Positions 49,497 through 58,859 of a DNA stretch of 64,000 bases are shown in pieces. The notes beneath the pieces were generated by a model. It did no database searches. It saw only the letters and a list, made by a program, of their open reading frames with translations, and had not been told where the DNA came from. How positions within the stretch are numbered: the first letter of the stretch is position 1; each line of letters opens with the position of its first letter. Position numbers and translations under genes: made by a program. Source of the DNA: Przewalskia tangutica (lineage: Eukaryota > Streptophyta > Magnoliopsida > Solanales > Solanaceae); NCBI GenBank assembly GCA_029844215.1, contig CM056738.1:68564093-68628092 (forward strand), given 5' to 3'.

Positions 49497-50859
49497 AAGT
49501 AGAATAACTAAGTATAGCTTTTTCACCCTTTAAGTAGAATACGCTATACGTAGTAATTCAACCTATAATGGCCATAATACGTCTATTAACCTCTAGCTTC
49601 AAACGTAGAATACTCTAAGTGTAAAGTCACCAAATTCTATGGAAAATCGGACAACACTTCCTTTGTTTCTACGTACTTTTCTACCTTTTTCAAGGCCCGA
49701 AATCAATAACCAACATGCCACATTTAAGGCGAAACAAATCAACAGTTCAAAGGGGATTACACGCCTCAACAGGACGTGTAAAATTCTGCCCCACAATTAA
49801 TATAAAACCGTCCAATTACTTTAGGCAATTTCGGCAATATCAAGGACAACAACAACATCTATTTCTTTCCAATTCACTTTCTAATCCAAGTAGTTATTCC
49901 AACATGTAATATAAGTCATGATCAATTATAACGACTATAGTTCTTTCCTTAAATAACATGCGACGACTAAACTAATAACCAAATTGAATTTCAATCTCAA
50001 AGGCTAAACATGCTAGTTTCGGATCAGTGGTTCCAATAGCCATAACACTTATAAATCTTCATTCTAATATCACATGCTCATCTATCAACTATTACAACAT
50101 GAAATCTTGAATTATAATAGCAAGACGGGGATTAATACCTCTTTTAAGCCCAAATACGATCCAAAACCTAAAGTCAATCCGTAGCAACTTTAGCTCATCT
50201 TTTCGACGTTCCAATCAACTCCAAGTAACCCTTAGAAGATTGTGAAGAACTCCTCTTCAAGTTTCAACTTCAAAGTTGAAGAACACCTTAGGTTTTCGCC
50301 TTGCGACTAACGTAAAAATGTCGTTTTTCCGGGATCTTTCTATTGAGATATCCTTACAATACCCTTAGGAACCTTGGTTTAAAGTATTGTGAATTGTGGA
50401 CAACAAACGAAAATTTTTGTCTTGCAAAGAAGGGCAAACCCGAGAGCTTCAAGACTTGCACAAGTTTTTCTTGAAATTTTTTCTAAGTGTGGGAAGCTTG
50501 TCTTGCTACTAGTGTGGTTATATAACATCATGGAGGGTCTAGATTAGAACAAATGTGTGGCTTGGATGAATGGGATTTAAATATCAAGCCAAGTGGGCTC
50601 TTTGACTTAGTCAATAATATCAAGCTTGGGCTTTGCAAGACCTGATCATCTTTGTCTTGGTCAATTGACCATTCTATCCTTGGTCTAAATGTCCAAGACC
50701 ATCTAAGGGGGTGACACGTGTCACCCTCCCATTCGTCGCAATATTTCGTTTCCCGACAATTCCATAATTCCGATAAATTTTTACTAGTCTCAAACCTTAA
50801 CGTTTTTGAGTTCTTATGTATGTTCTTATAAACATGTCCTAGAAATACGGGGTGTAACA
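49497..50859 (-). repeat. Right piece of the outer LTR
   Basis: Minus-oriented LTR sequence beginning near TTTTTCACCCTTTAAG and ending CGGGGTGTAACA. It forms an inverted repeat with the truncated 3' LTR to its left. A CACGTG word is at 50715-50720. Confidence 0.8.
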
Positions 50860-50864
50860 ATAGG

Positions 50865-51410
50865 GGTGTACCGGTATTGACTTATGAATACGCTGGGCTT
50901 ATTGGTGATGTGGAATGAGTGGACTGACGCTCGAGGCCGCTTCTGTCATTCGTTGGGAAGGTTGGCCCCCCAACAAATTCCCCGGTTCGCTGTAAGAGAA
51001 AATTCATGTTGTGCTCCTACTCCTGCATGCTAATACTTAAGCAAACGGTTAGTGCATAACTGTTACAGCAAAATGATAACGCATGAATTTATAGGTAATG
51101 TAACTGTGTGAGTAGAAATGTTATCCTGTAAAATGTGATGCCGGTTGTGTTGATGTGATACTGCAAATGCTGTAATTTCATCCTTGCACGGACGTGTTGC
51201 GATTGTGAATGTGGATATGTTGTCCTTGCTGCAACTGCCCCTTTAGATTGAAGCTCTGTAGACTAAAGCTCAAGAAAAAGTTAGTGCGTAACTGCTAAGA
51301 CGAAATAATAAAGCATGAATATATAAGAAATGCAATTCTGAGAGTATAGAAATCGTCCTTGCGTAGATGTGATATGCTGATGATGTCATCTTTGGACGTG
51401 GCATCATTTT
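50865..51410 (-). other. Tat element 3' non-coding region
   Basis: No gene. Words such as CTGCATGCTAATACTTAAGC and GTTAGTGCATAACTG recur in slightly changed form near 51280 and 52300, pointing to an old large-scale duplication within the 3' region. Confidence 0.6.
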
Positions 51411-52262
51411 TGTACGGGCGTCATTTCGGACTGGCCGTCATTTTCGGACTCGGCGTCGTTTTCGGAATGGGCGTCGTTTTCGGACTCGGCGTCATTTTCG
51501 GACGGGGCGTCGTTTTTAGACATGGCGTCGTTTTCGGACTTGGCGTCGTTTTCGGACATGGCGTCGTTTTCGGACTTGGCGCCGTTTTCGAACTTGGCGT
51601 CGTTTTCGGACTTGGCGTCATTTCGGACTTGACGTCGTTTTTGGACTCGATGTCGTTTTCGGACATGGCATCGTTTTCGGACTCGGATTCATTTTCGGAC
51701 TTGGACTCATTTTCGGACTCAGCGTCATTTTCGGACTCGGCGTCATTTTCGAACTCGGCGTCGTTTTCGGACTTGGCGTCATTTTCGGGCTTGGCGTCGT
51801 TTCGAACTTGACGTCGTTTTCGGACTTGACGTTGTTTTCGGACTTGACGTCGTTTTCGAACTCGGTGTCATTTTCGGACTTGACGTCGTTTTCGAACTCG
51901 GTGTCATTTTCGGACATGGCGTCATTTTTGGATATGACGTCATTTTCGGACTTGGCGTCGTTTCAGACTTGATGTCGTTTTCGTACTCGGTGTCGTTTTC
52001 AGACATGGCGTCGTTTTCGGACATGGCGTCGTTTTCGAACTTTGCGTCATTTTCGGACGTGGCGTCGTTTTTAGACATGACGTCGTTTCGGACTCGGTTT
52101 CGTTTTTGGACGTGGCGTCGTTTTTGGACATGACGTCGTTTTTGGACTCGGCATCATTTTCGGACTCGGCGTCATTTTCGGACGGGCGTCGTATTCGGAC
52201 GTGGCGTCGTTTCGGACTTTGCGTCTTTTTGGACTTTGCGTCGTTTTCAGACACGATGCTGA
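51411..52262 (-). repeat. 18-bp minisatellite of the Tat element
   Basis: About 47 copies of GTCGTTTTCGGACTTGGC (plus-strand form) with frequent substitutions and some one-base losses. The unit is a multiple of three, so long hexapeptide-repeat ORFs appear on both strands (51359-51811, 51421-52274). They are not genes. Confidence 0.96.
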
Positions 52263-52299
52263 TGAAGACGTCATTGTGTTGACGCTCCTATTCCTGTGA

Positions 52300-52800
52300 A
52301 TTAATCCTCCTGCATGCTAAAACTTTATGAAAATGTGCATATCGGTTAAATCAAAATAATGAATATATGAAAAATGAAATTTTGCGAGTAGAGATGTCGT
52401 CCCTGTATGATATATAGGACGCTGCGAATGCTGATGTCGTCTCTGCACGAACTTGCGGGATGCTGCGAATGTCGATATTGTCTCTGCACGGATTTGATAG
52501 ATGCTGTGAATACTTGTTGAATGCTGCTGATGCTGATGTAGCCTCTGCACGGACTTGCTAGATGTTGTGAATGCTTTACTGAATATTGTGTTTGGTGATA
52601 GTCCCTGCACGGACTTGCTGGGTATTGTGAATGTTTGCTGAAAGCCGCGATTGCTGAGATGTTGTTGCTTGTTGTGTTTGCGAATTGCCTGATTGCAATG
52701 ATGCCTTCGACCTGGACATTGTGCGTTTGTGCGCATTGGTTGCAACGATGTCATTGCATGGACACTGTGCGTTTGTGATCCGCATAGCTGAAGTGTGATC
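52300..52800 (-). repeat. Irregular repeat block of the Tat element
   Basis: CTGCACGGACTTGC recurs near 52443, 52484, 52544 and 52604 with GCTGNGAATG words between. On the minus strand it reads GCAAGTCCGTGCAGAG, the same core as the plus-strand block at 62096-62760. ORFs here are not genes. Confidence 0.85.
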
Positions 52801-53099
52801 CTGTGACTGAGCTGATGTGCTGGACTTTGGCTGTTGTTGCTTTTTTTTCTATTCCTGCTAAGTTGAAGAACCTGCGCTCAGAGAAAACTTGTGAGTTTGG
52901 GGGGGGGAGGGGGGCGGTTGATTCGCATTGACTTTGTAGTTTTGACCCTTAATGCTCGGACGTCTGCCTTGTTTGAACTCATAACCCCTGCCTGGTTTTC
53001 TACCTTGACTAGCTGTTAATGGTCCTAGTTTTGAATATGCAAAGGGCGTTTGGCCTAAAGTGGGTCTCAATGGGATTGTTTGTCTATCATGTGTATTTT

Positions 53100-53300
53100 C
53101 GTTATTTTCAAAATAAGAGAAGACTTCCTAATGGTGTGACCGAAGCCGATTTAGGCCGCCTACGTATCCCCACGAGGGAATCAGGTCATGACGTAGTTCA
53201 TTACAAGCGAAATTGGGTAAAATTTCTAAAGGTGGGACCGAAGCTGGTATGCCGCCTACGTATCCGCCAAGGGAATCAGGTCAAACGTAGTTCCATTTTA
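53100..53300 (-). repeat. Two copies of a Tat-specific module
   Basis: Read on the minus strand, GAACTACG, CTGATTCCCT and GGATACGTAGGCGGC occur in that order twice (about 53195-53137 and 53293-53243). The same module recurs four times in the plus-strand Tat element. Confidence 0.85.
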
Positions 53301-53458
53301 TTACAGATAAAGGGCAAAATATATTAAACTAACTATTTTAGGACTCGGAGGGCCAAGGCAGAGGCACGAGTCCACTTGTTCAAAATGTCTTCGCTCGTGT
53401 CTTGATGGTGAGTCTTCACAGGATCATCCTCTGCGACATAACTAGACGAATGACTTAT

Positions 53459-55384
53459 TTAACGATTAAACAATCTCCGGCAAGGAGCACCTCCTTTTCT
53501 CTGGCAGTTGGTCGATGATTCAACTTTCATCCCTTTTCGCGCTGGCGTAATAGTCCCTTCCAGACTGTATTCTTCATCTTTAGCTATCATGTTCACATGG
53601 ACATCTTCATAACCGGGTAAATAGTTATTGTTTACATTGAGAGGAGCATCTTTCAGCTGGATGACTCCCTCTTTGATTAACTCCTCTATTCTGTCCTTGA
53701 GTGTATAGCAATTTTCGACGTCGTGTCCCTCGGCACCGGAGTGGTATGCACAATGTTTGGTTTTATCGTGCCCTCGGGAAGTAGGCCTGGGGGTATTTCT
53801 GGGAATTGGTTGGAGTATTCCTGCAGCTTTCAGCTTCTCATACACTTGGGCTATGGGTTCGGCTAAAGGTGTATAGGTTTTGGTTTGTTTTCTTTCGGCA
53901 TCTATACGGGGTTTGGGTCTGTTTTGTGTACGGGTTCGTGACTGTGGTGAGTATGAGGGATTTGGATATGCTGGTTGGGTATGGTAAACAGGATATGGGG
54001 TAGCGCAGTGCTGATAATACGACTGTGGATTTTGAGTGTTTTGGTTATAGTAAGAAGGTGGTGAGCTTTGATACACTGGAAGTTGTTCTGGCCTATGTTC
54101 CTGAATGGCCATGATAGAGGGTGATGCATCTCTTCTCCTCTGTGAGGTACCTCCTATGGAATCTGACTGCATTGCTCTGCTCTTTGTTTGTAGGGCTGTC
54201 AGGTTTCTAATCCTGCCCGTTTTAATGCCTTCTTCCACGAAGTCGCCCATTCTTACGACTTCTGCAAAACTTCGCCCAATTACATTGATCATCCTTTCAT
54301 AATACATCGCATCTCTTAAAGACTGCACGAACAAGGTGGTCATTTCGCTCTCTGCCATTGGAGGTTGGACCTTTGCTTCGACCGCCACCTCGGCGTATTC
54401 ACGAAAGTTTCGTGGATTTCTTTTCTAGTTTCATAAGATAAAATCTATCGGAGACGATTCGATGTTGAATCTGAATCTATCCATGAAATCTTGTGCCATG
54501 GCATTCCAACCGTCCCATTTTCGAGGGTCTTGGCATGTGTACCAGTCCAGCGCCTCGCCGGTTAGACTCCTGATGAATAGTTTCATGATGATTGCTTGAT
54601 TTTTCCCAACTCCAATCAATTTATAGCAATATGACCTTAGATGAGCTCGGGGATTCCTCTTTCCATCGAACATGTCAAATTTGGGCACCTTGTACCCTAC
54701 AGGTAATTCAACGTCGGGGTGCATACATAAGTTTTCATATTCTAACCCTTCATCCCCCTTGTTCATCTGAATGCTTTTGAATGTCTCTTTCAAGCTACGA
54801 ATTTCTTTTGCCACATTTTCATCAGCTCTAGCTCGAGTCTGCCGCTCCACTTCCTTGTATTGATCTGTCTCTTGAGAGGATACATGCATAATAAATGGCT
54901 GGCTTTCGGTCGGATGTGCTAATGCCCCATATTGTTTGTTAGGACTAGTGATGCGTGTCGTCTGCTCATATTGGGTGACTTGGCAATTTGGACTGAGTGG
55001 GGGGATATAAGTAGGTGGAGGTTGGGATATGTATGTAGTAAACGGATAATTTTTGAGGTCGGCTTGCAAATTGACCGGGCGGGTGACATTTTGGTGTGAG
55101 TTGGTATGTTGCGGCCTTTGCGGGGGGTTTTGTGAAAGTGGGGGCTCAGGGACTTGTGATACGATTGCATTTGTCCTTCGCTCCGGGAGTGGTGCATTCA
55201 AACTAATAGACAGGTTTGTCATATTTCGGAGCCTTTCCATTTCGGCTTGCATGATTTCCATTTGTTGCAATAATTTGACGAGGTGTTGATCATTGGTGTT
55301 TCTCCTTTCTAACGCCTCTGCGTCCTCTACATGAACGGGGATGAGTCCTAAGCTGGTTCGTTCTGGTGCCTCTGGATTAGTCAT
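53459..55384 (-). pseudogene. Tat/Ogre-type gag, frame broken once
   Basis: The first ORF (55384-54431, 317 aa) starts MTNPEAPERTSLG. It includes an N-terminal heptad-rich stretch (LVKLLQQMEIMQAEMERL) and the retrotransposon gag domain: YKVPKFDMFDGKRNPRAHLR, LFIRSLTGEALDWY, and MAQDFMDRFRFN. A stop and frame change near 54425-54431 interrupt it. The second ORF (54388-53459, 309 aa) resumes with MTTLFVQSLRDAMYYERMI and SFAEVVRMGDFVEEGIKTG. A zinc-binding segment follows, CAYHSGAEGHDVENCYTLKD. It ends at FNR followed by a stop, with no protease after it. Gag would form the particle shell. One break in an otherwise well-kept gene suggests recent inactivation or a sequencing slip. Confidence 0.9.
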
Positions 55385-55399
55385 TTATTGAATAATTGT

Positions 55400-56256
55400 G
55401 CTTCTACCAGTCAACGCGAATCAACCTTTTGGGGATAAGCTAGACAAAAATAATCCTCTAACAAATGAAGCAAACCAAGTTAGTATAATTTGCAAAGAGT
55501 TTCAGGTAACACACAATAATAAGAAAATTGCAAATCAAGCATGTGCTCTAACATGTTTGGGACCTCTTTTATGTCAGAGGGATGCCTAAACGTCACATAT
55601 GCGAGGTTATGATAGATTTGTCCAAGCCGTCAAACTGTAATGATTTTGTTGGAAATGATGACCAAATGACGGTGCACTTTTTTCCAATTTTGGCATGTCA
55701 TGATTATGTTTGGATTTGTCTATCATTGTCACGCTACACATAATATGCTGGTTGGTCGTTGGGTTGAGAAACTCGTCGACAAGTTTGGTGTTTTCCTAAT
55801 TGTGGTGTCGATACCAAGGATCGACCCACCTAAGGTAAATGCATGCATGTCTTATAATAAAGGGTGGTATAGCTCTATCCTGAGTTTCTAAGATTTGGCT
55901 TTACTGGACGCAAGGTTCCCGAGCGGACAACTCGAGTGAGAAGGCTATGCGGCTGATCAGACGAACCGATCTAACTCCGCGCAGGCGCCAACTCTCCTAA
56001 AATTGGGGTTTTTTGAAAGAAATTTGCGGGTGCGCGAAGCACACCAGCGCGTGAGTGTGTGATTGTGTGAACTTTCCCGAGTGGAAGAAGTATGAGTGGA
56101 ATGTCAGTTTAAGGAAAGCGGTAAAAACAAATAGCAATTAAAACAGTTAAACATACAAAAATTAAAGCAATCAATTTTAAGACATTTAAAACAAATAAAA
56201 GAAAATAAAGTCAAGCAATAATAAACCTAGGTTTGCTATGGTCAAGAACCTGATTT
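55400..56256 (-). other. Tat element leader
   Basis: Non-coding sequence between primer site and gag. It matches, in reverse, the leader at 58860-59440 of the plus-strand Tat element. ORFs at 55398-55589 and 55700-55891 are by-products. Confidence 0.8.
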
Positions 56257-56274
56257 TCCCCAGCGGAGTCTCCA
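56257..56274 (-). other. Primer-binding site of the Tat element
   Basis: Minus strand TGGAGACTCCGCTGGGGA, one base from the Tat/Ogre form TGGCGACTCCGCTGGGGA seen in the neighbouring element. Confidence 0.85.
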
Positions 56275-56278
56275 TTTC

Positions 56279-57466
56279 TGTCACGCCCTTTTTAGACCGC
56301 GACATTCTTTTAGCGAATCCTGCTACTCGTTAGAAATAAAATAAAATGCTAAAGGGTGCTAAAATGCTAAAAAAGATGCTAAAAGTGTTAAGTAGGGTGC
56401 TAAGGTGCTAAAAGACTGCTAAAATGCTAAAGGGCTAGAAATAATGTTAGAGGGTTCGCGGAGTCGCCACCTAATTAGTTTGGGTGAATTAGGACACCTA
56501 AATGTTAACTATGTTAAAGTCAACATTAACTCCATTTTAATGGTAACTAATATGAGATTCTGGATAAGGGTTCTTTATTAATCTAGAAGGAAGGGATTAG
56601 ACACCCTCTAAGATCTGCTAACTTGCGGTTGTCCTGCCAAACCTAGGGTAAATTATTATGCTATAGAAAATACGTGTTTAAAAGGATGTTGCAAGAACTT
56701 TATGAAAGAATGCATTTTTTTATAAAAGATTTATAAGACTAATGCTACAAAATATACGTGCAGCTTGAAGTGTGCATTTATATTGTTTACGAAAATAAAT
56801 GATGTAACAATTGATGTGTTTACTAAAGATATGCATTTCATTTTCAAAATCGATTTTGATTAACATATGCATGGTATGATATAAAAGATGCTATTTTTTA
56901 CAATTGATAATAAGAAGATACTTTTATTATGAAAATAAATTATAATGTCATTAAGTGATTTATGAGAAAATCAACTTCTTTTGTTATGCATTAACTTCAT
57001 GATTAGATATGCAAATTAAATTGTTAGACATAAGTTTAGACATGTATATCAAGCCTAGGAAGACCAAATTTCTAATACCCAATTACTTTCTAATTATTGA
57101 TTCAAGGTTTGACTATTCTAGGTGTACTGCTAATTAGAGTAGCGTTAGTCAAATAATTACAACAAATAAATGGGGTGAGGTAGGAAATCAAAAGAAGACT
57201 CGAAGAATGGCGATGTAATTCGCCGGCGGGTTGGAATTTCCGATGCGGATAGAGAAATGCACATAGATGCGGGTCTTCATTTGCTGTAGCTTTTGATGAG
57301 TCTCGCCATGAGACTCTTCATTTTTTGCTCCAATGCATTTCATGTAAGAAAATAAGAAAAAGAAAAGGATTAGAAGTTGTCCAAATCTTTATTTATTAAT
57401 ACAAATAGGCAAGATTTATATAAACTAAAACGGGAATATAGTGTAATTTAATAATATCAATTCCCA
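56279..57466 (-). repeat. Tat 5' LTR, truncated
   Basis: Closely matches 25893-27079 with few differences by eye, including the GCTAAA-word run at 56338-56450. It stops at TCAATTCCCAAT, so roughly the first 1.9 kb of this LTR is missing. Confidence 0.88.
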
Positions 57467-58838
57467 ATACCCAAAACCCAATACACCTTTCATCTTTTCC
57501 CTCCAATACCCAATTCTCAATACCCAAAACCCTAAACCCTAAACCTAAATACCCCTATAAATAAAAACCTTACCCCCCATTTAAAAAACCCTTCAGCCAC
57601 CGCCTACTTCTTTTTACCCACAGCAGCCGCCCAACATAAGGACCTTCAGCACAACCCTAAAAGATCCCCCCATTTCAGATTTAACCCCCAGCCGCCTACC
57701 CCTCATTCCCTAACACTTCTCTCCCGCCGCCGCTCTCCGCCGGAGCTTGGAGCTGCTACTGTTTACTGTTTTCGGGCATATTTTCTGGTTTTTGGCTACC
57801 TGCCGGAGTTTGAAAGAAAACTCCGGCAATGCTCTGAACTTTCCGGCGAATTTCTGCTGCTTCGTTTATATCTTGCTGAACTATTTGTTGCTGCTGCTTC
57901 TTTTATTAAATTGATTTTGAACAAATTGCTGCATTTGAATATTGGGTATTTACTGATTTTGAACATGATACTACACTGGCCAATGAAAAAGTTATCCGTC
58001 GATTTTTGAGGCCTCCACAGTTGCAAAGACGGAAAATAAAATAAATGAAGCTTTCTGGGCAATGATGATTTCTTCCACTTACACCGGATAACCAACATGC
58101 GCTGGCAGGGTGAATTCTCGCAACCGCACTTGTTTAGGCTGTCCCACTTTATTTTTATATATCTGAGCCCTCTGTGTTTAAAACTATTACTGTTTTGGCA
58201 CGAATCCGAAGGTTTTATTTATTTTATTGTTTCTAGCAATAATGACCGATGAAGGAATCTCCATCTGATTTCCAAGGCCTTCTCTGTACAAAGACGGATT
58301 TATTTTTTTGGCTTTACTTATTGATTCTTGTCATTGCTTTAAAATTATTTATTCTATTACTAACACTTTTACTAAGTGTTTATGCAGGTACCCGGAGATC
58401 ATCTTGTGCAGAAGGCCTAAAAAAGGCTAAAAGATGTCCCAGATTTTTATCTTATGTCACATTTAATTTTAAATTTTATTATTCTGTATTGCTTTTCGTT
58501 TTAATTGTAAATTATGCTTAGAATAGGTAGAATAAAAACCAATATATAATTAAGCTAGGTTTGAACGGATAACCGCAAGTTAGCGGATCTTAAAGGATGC
58601 CTAACCCCTTCCCTTTAGGATAATAAAGAACCCTGATCCAGAATCTCATTAATTTCACATACCATTAAATGGAGATTAATTGCAGTATTTTTATTGCAAT
58701 AAATCAAGTGTCCTAATTCACTAAAATAATTGGGTGGCGACTCCTCAAAATCAGCATTATTGCTCCATCCAGGGAACCGCGCCAAAGAGCAACGTCGCGG
58801 ATACCGTTCAGACCCCGAGGTAAAAAACGGGCGCGACA
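57467..58838 (+). repeat. 5' LTR of the second Tat element, start missing
   Basis: Ends ACGGGCGCGACA. A TATA box (CCTATAAATAAAAACC, about 57553) precedes a pyrimidine- and CCGCC-rich leader. Near the start, CAATACCCAAAACCC words and two telomere-like CCCTAAA units (57530-57545) occur. No TGTTGACACC start is present, so it is truncated or recombined at 57467. The ORF at 58249-58521 is not a gene. Confidence 0.75.
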
Positions 58839-58841
58839 GCA

Positions 58842-58859
58842 TGGCGACTCCGCTGGGGA
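58842..58859 (+). other. Primer-binding site of the second Tat element
   Basis: TGGCGACTCCGCTGGGGA, the standard Tat/Ogre primer site, three bases after the LTR end. Confidence 0.9.

Larger units (their letters stand above)
29318..50859 (-). mobile_element. Outer Tekay/Del-type LTR, split into two pieces
   Basis: On the plus strand the LTR opens TGTCACGACCCGACC (29318) and closes CGGGGTGTAACA (50859). An exact 5-bp duplication ATAGG flanks it. The two pieces, 29318-31422 and about 49497-50859, together make one minus-oriented LTR of about 3.47 kb, so the host was a solo LTR. A plus-oriented element of the same family sits inside it. The two pieces overlap by about 60 bases of LTR sequence, so the insertion was not simple. 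Confidence 0.8.
25893..57466 (-). mobile_element. Tat/Ogre-type Ty3/gypsy element, gag only, split by a nest
   Basis: 3' LTR at 25893-28981 and truncated 5' LTR at 56279-57466 match each other closely by eye over about 1.19 kb. Next to the right LTR is the Tat-type primer site; next to the left LTR is a purine-rich tract. Gag lies at 53459-55384. No protease, reverse transcriptase or integrase is present between gag and the tandem arrays. The internal region is interrupted at the duplicated target ATAGG (29313-29317 and 50860-50864). Without that insert the internal part is about 5.7 kb. High LTR similarity implies a fairly recent insertion, yet the nest came later still. Confidence 0.85.

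Noticed and set aside
51359..52274. Long ORFs with TTPSPK- or GVVFGL-type hexapeptide repeats, resembling cell-wall proline-rich proteins
   Set aside because: They follow from an 18-bp tandem array, appear on both strands and in several frames, and have no signal peptide or gene signals.
57520..57550. Telomere or telomere-derived array
   Set aside because: Only two CCCTAAA units with degenerate neighbours inside an LTR; too short to call an interstitial telomere.
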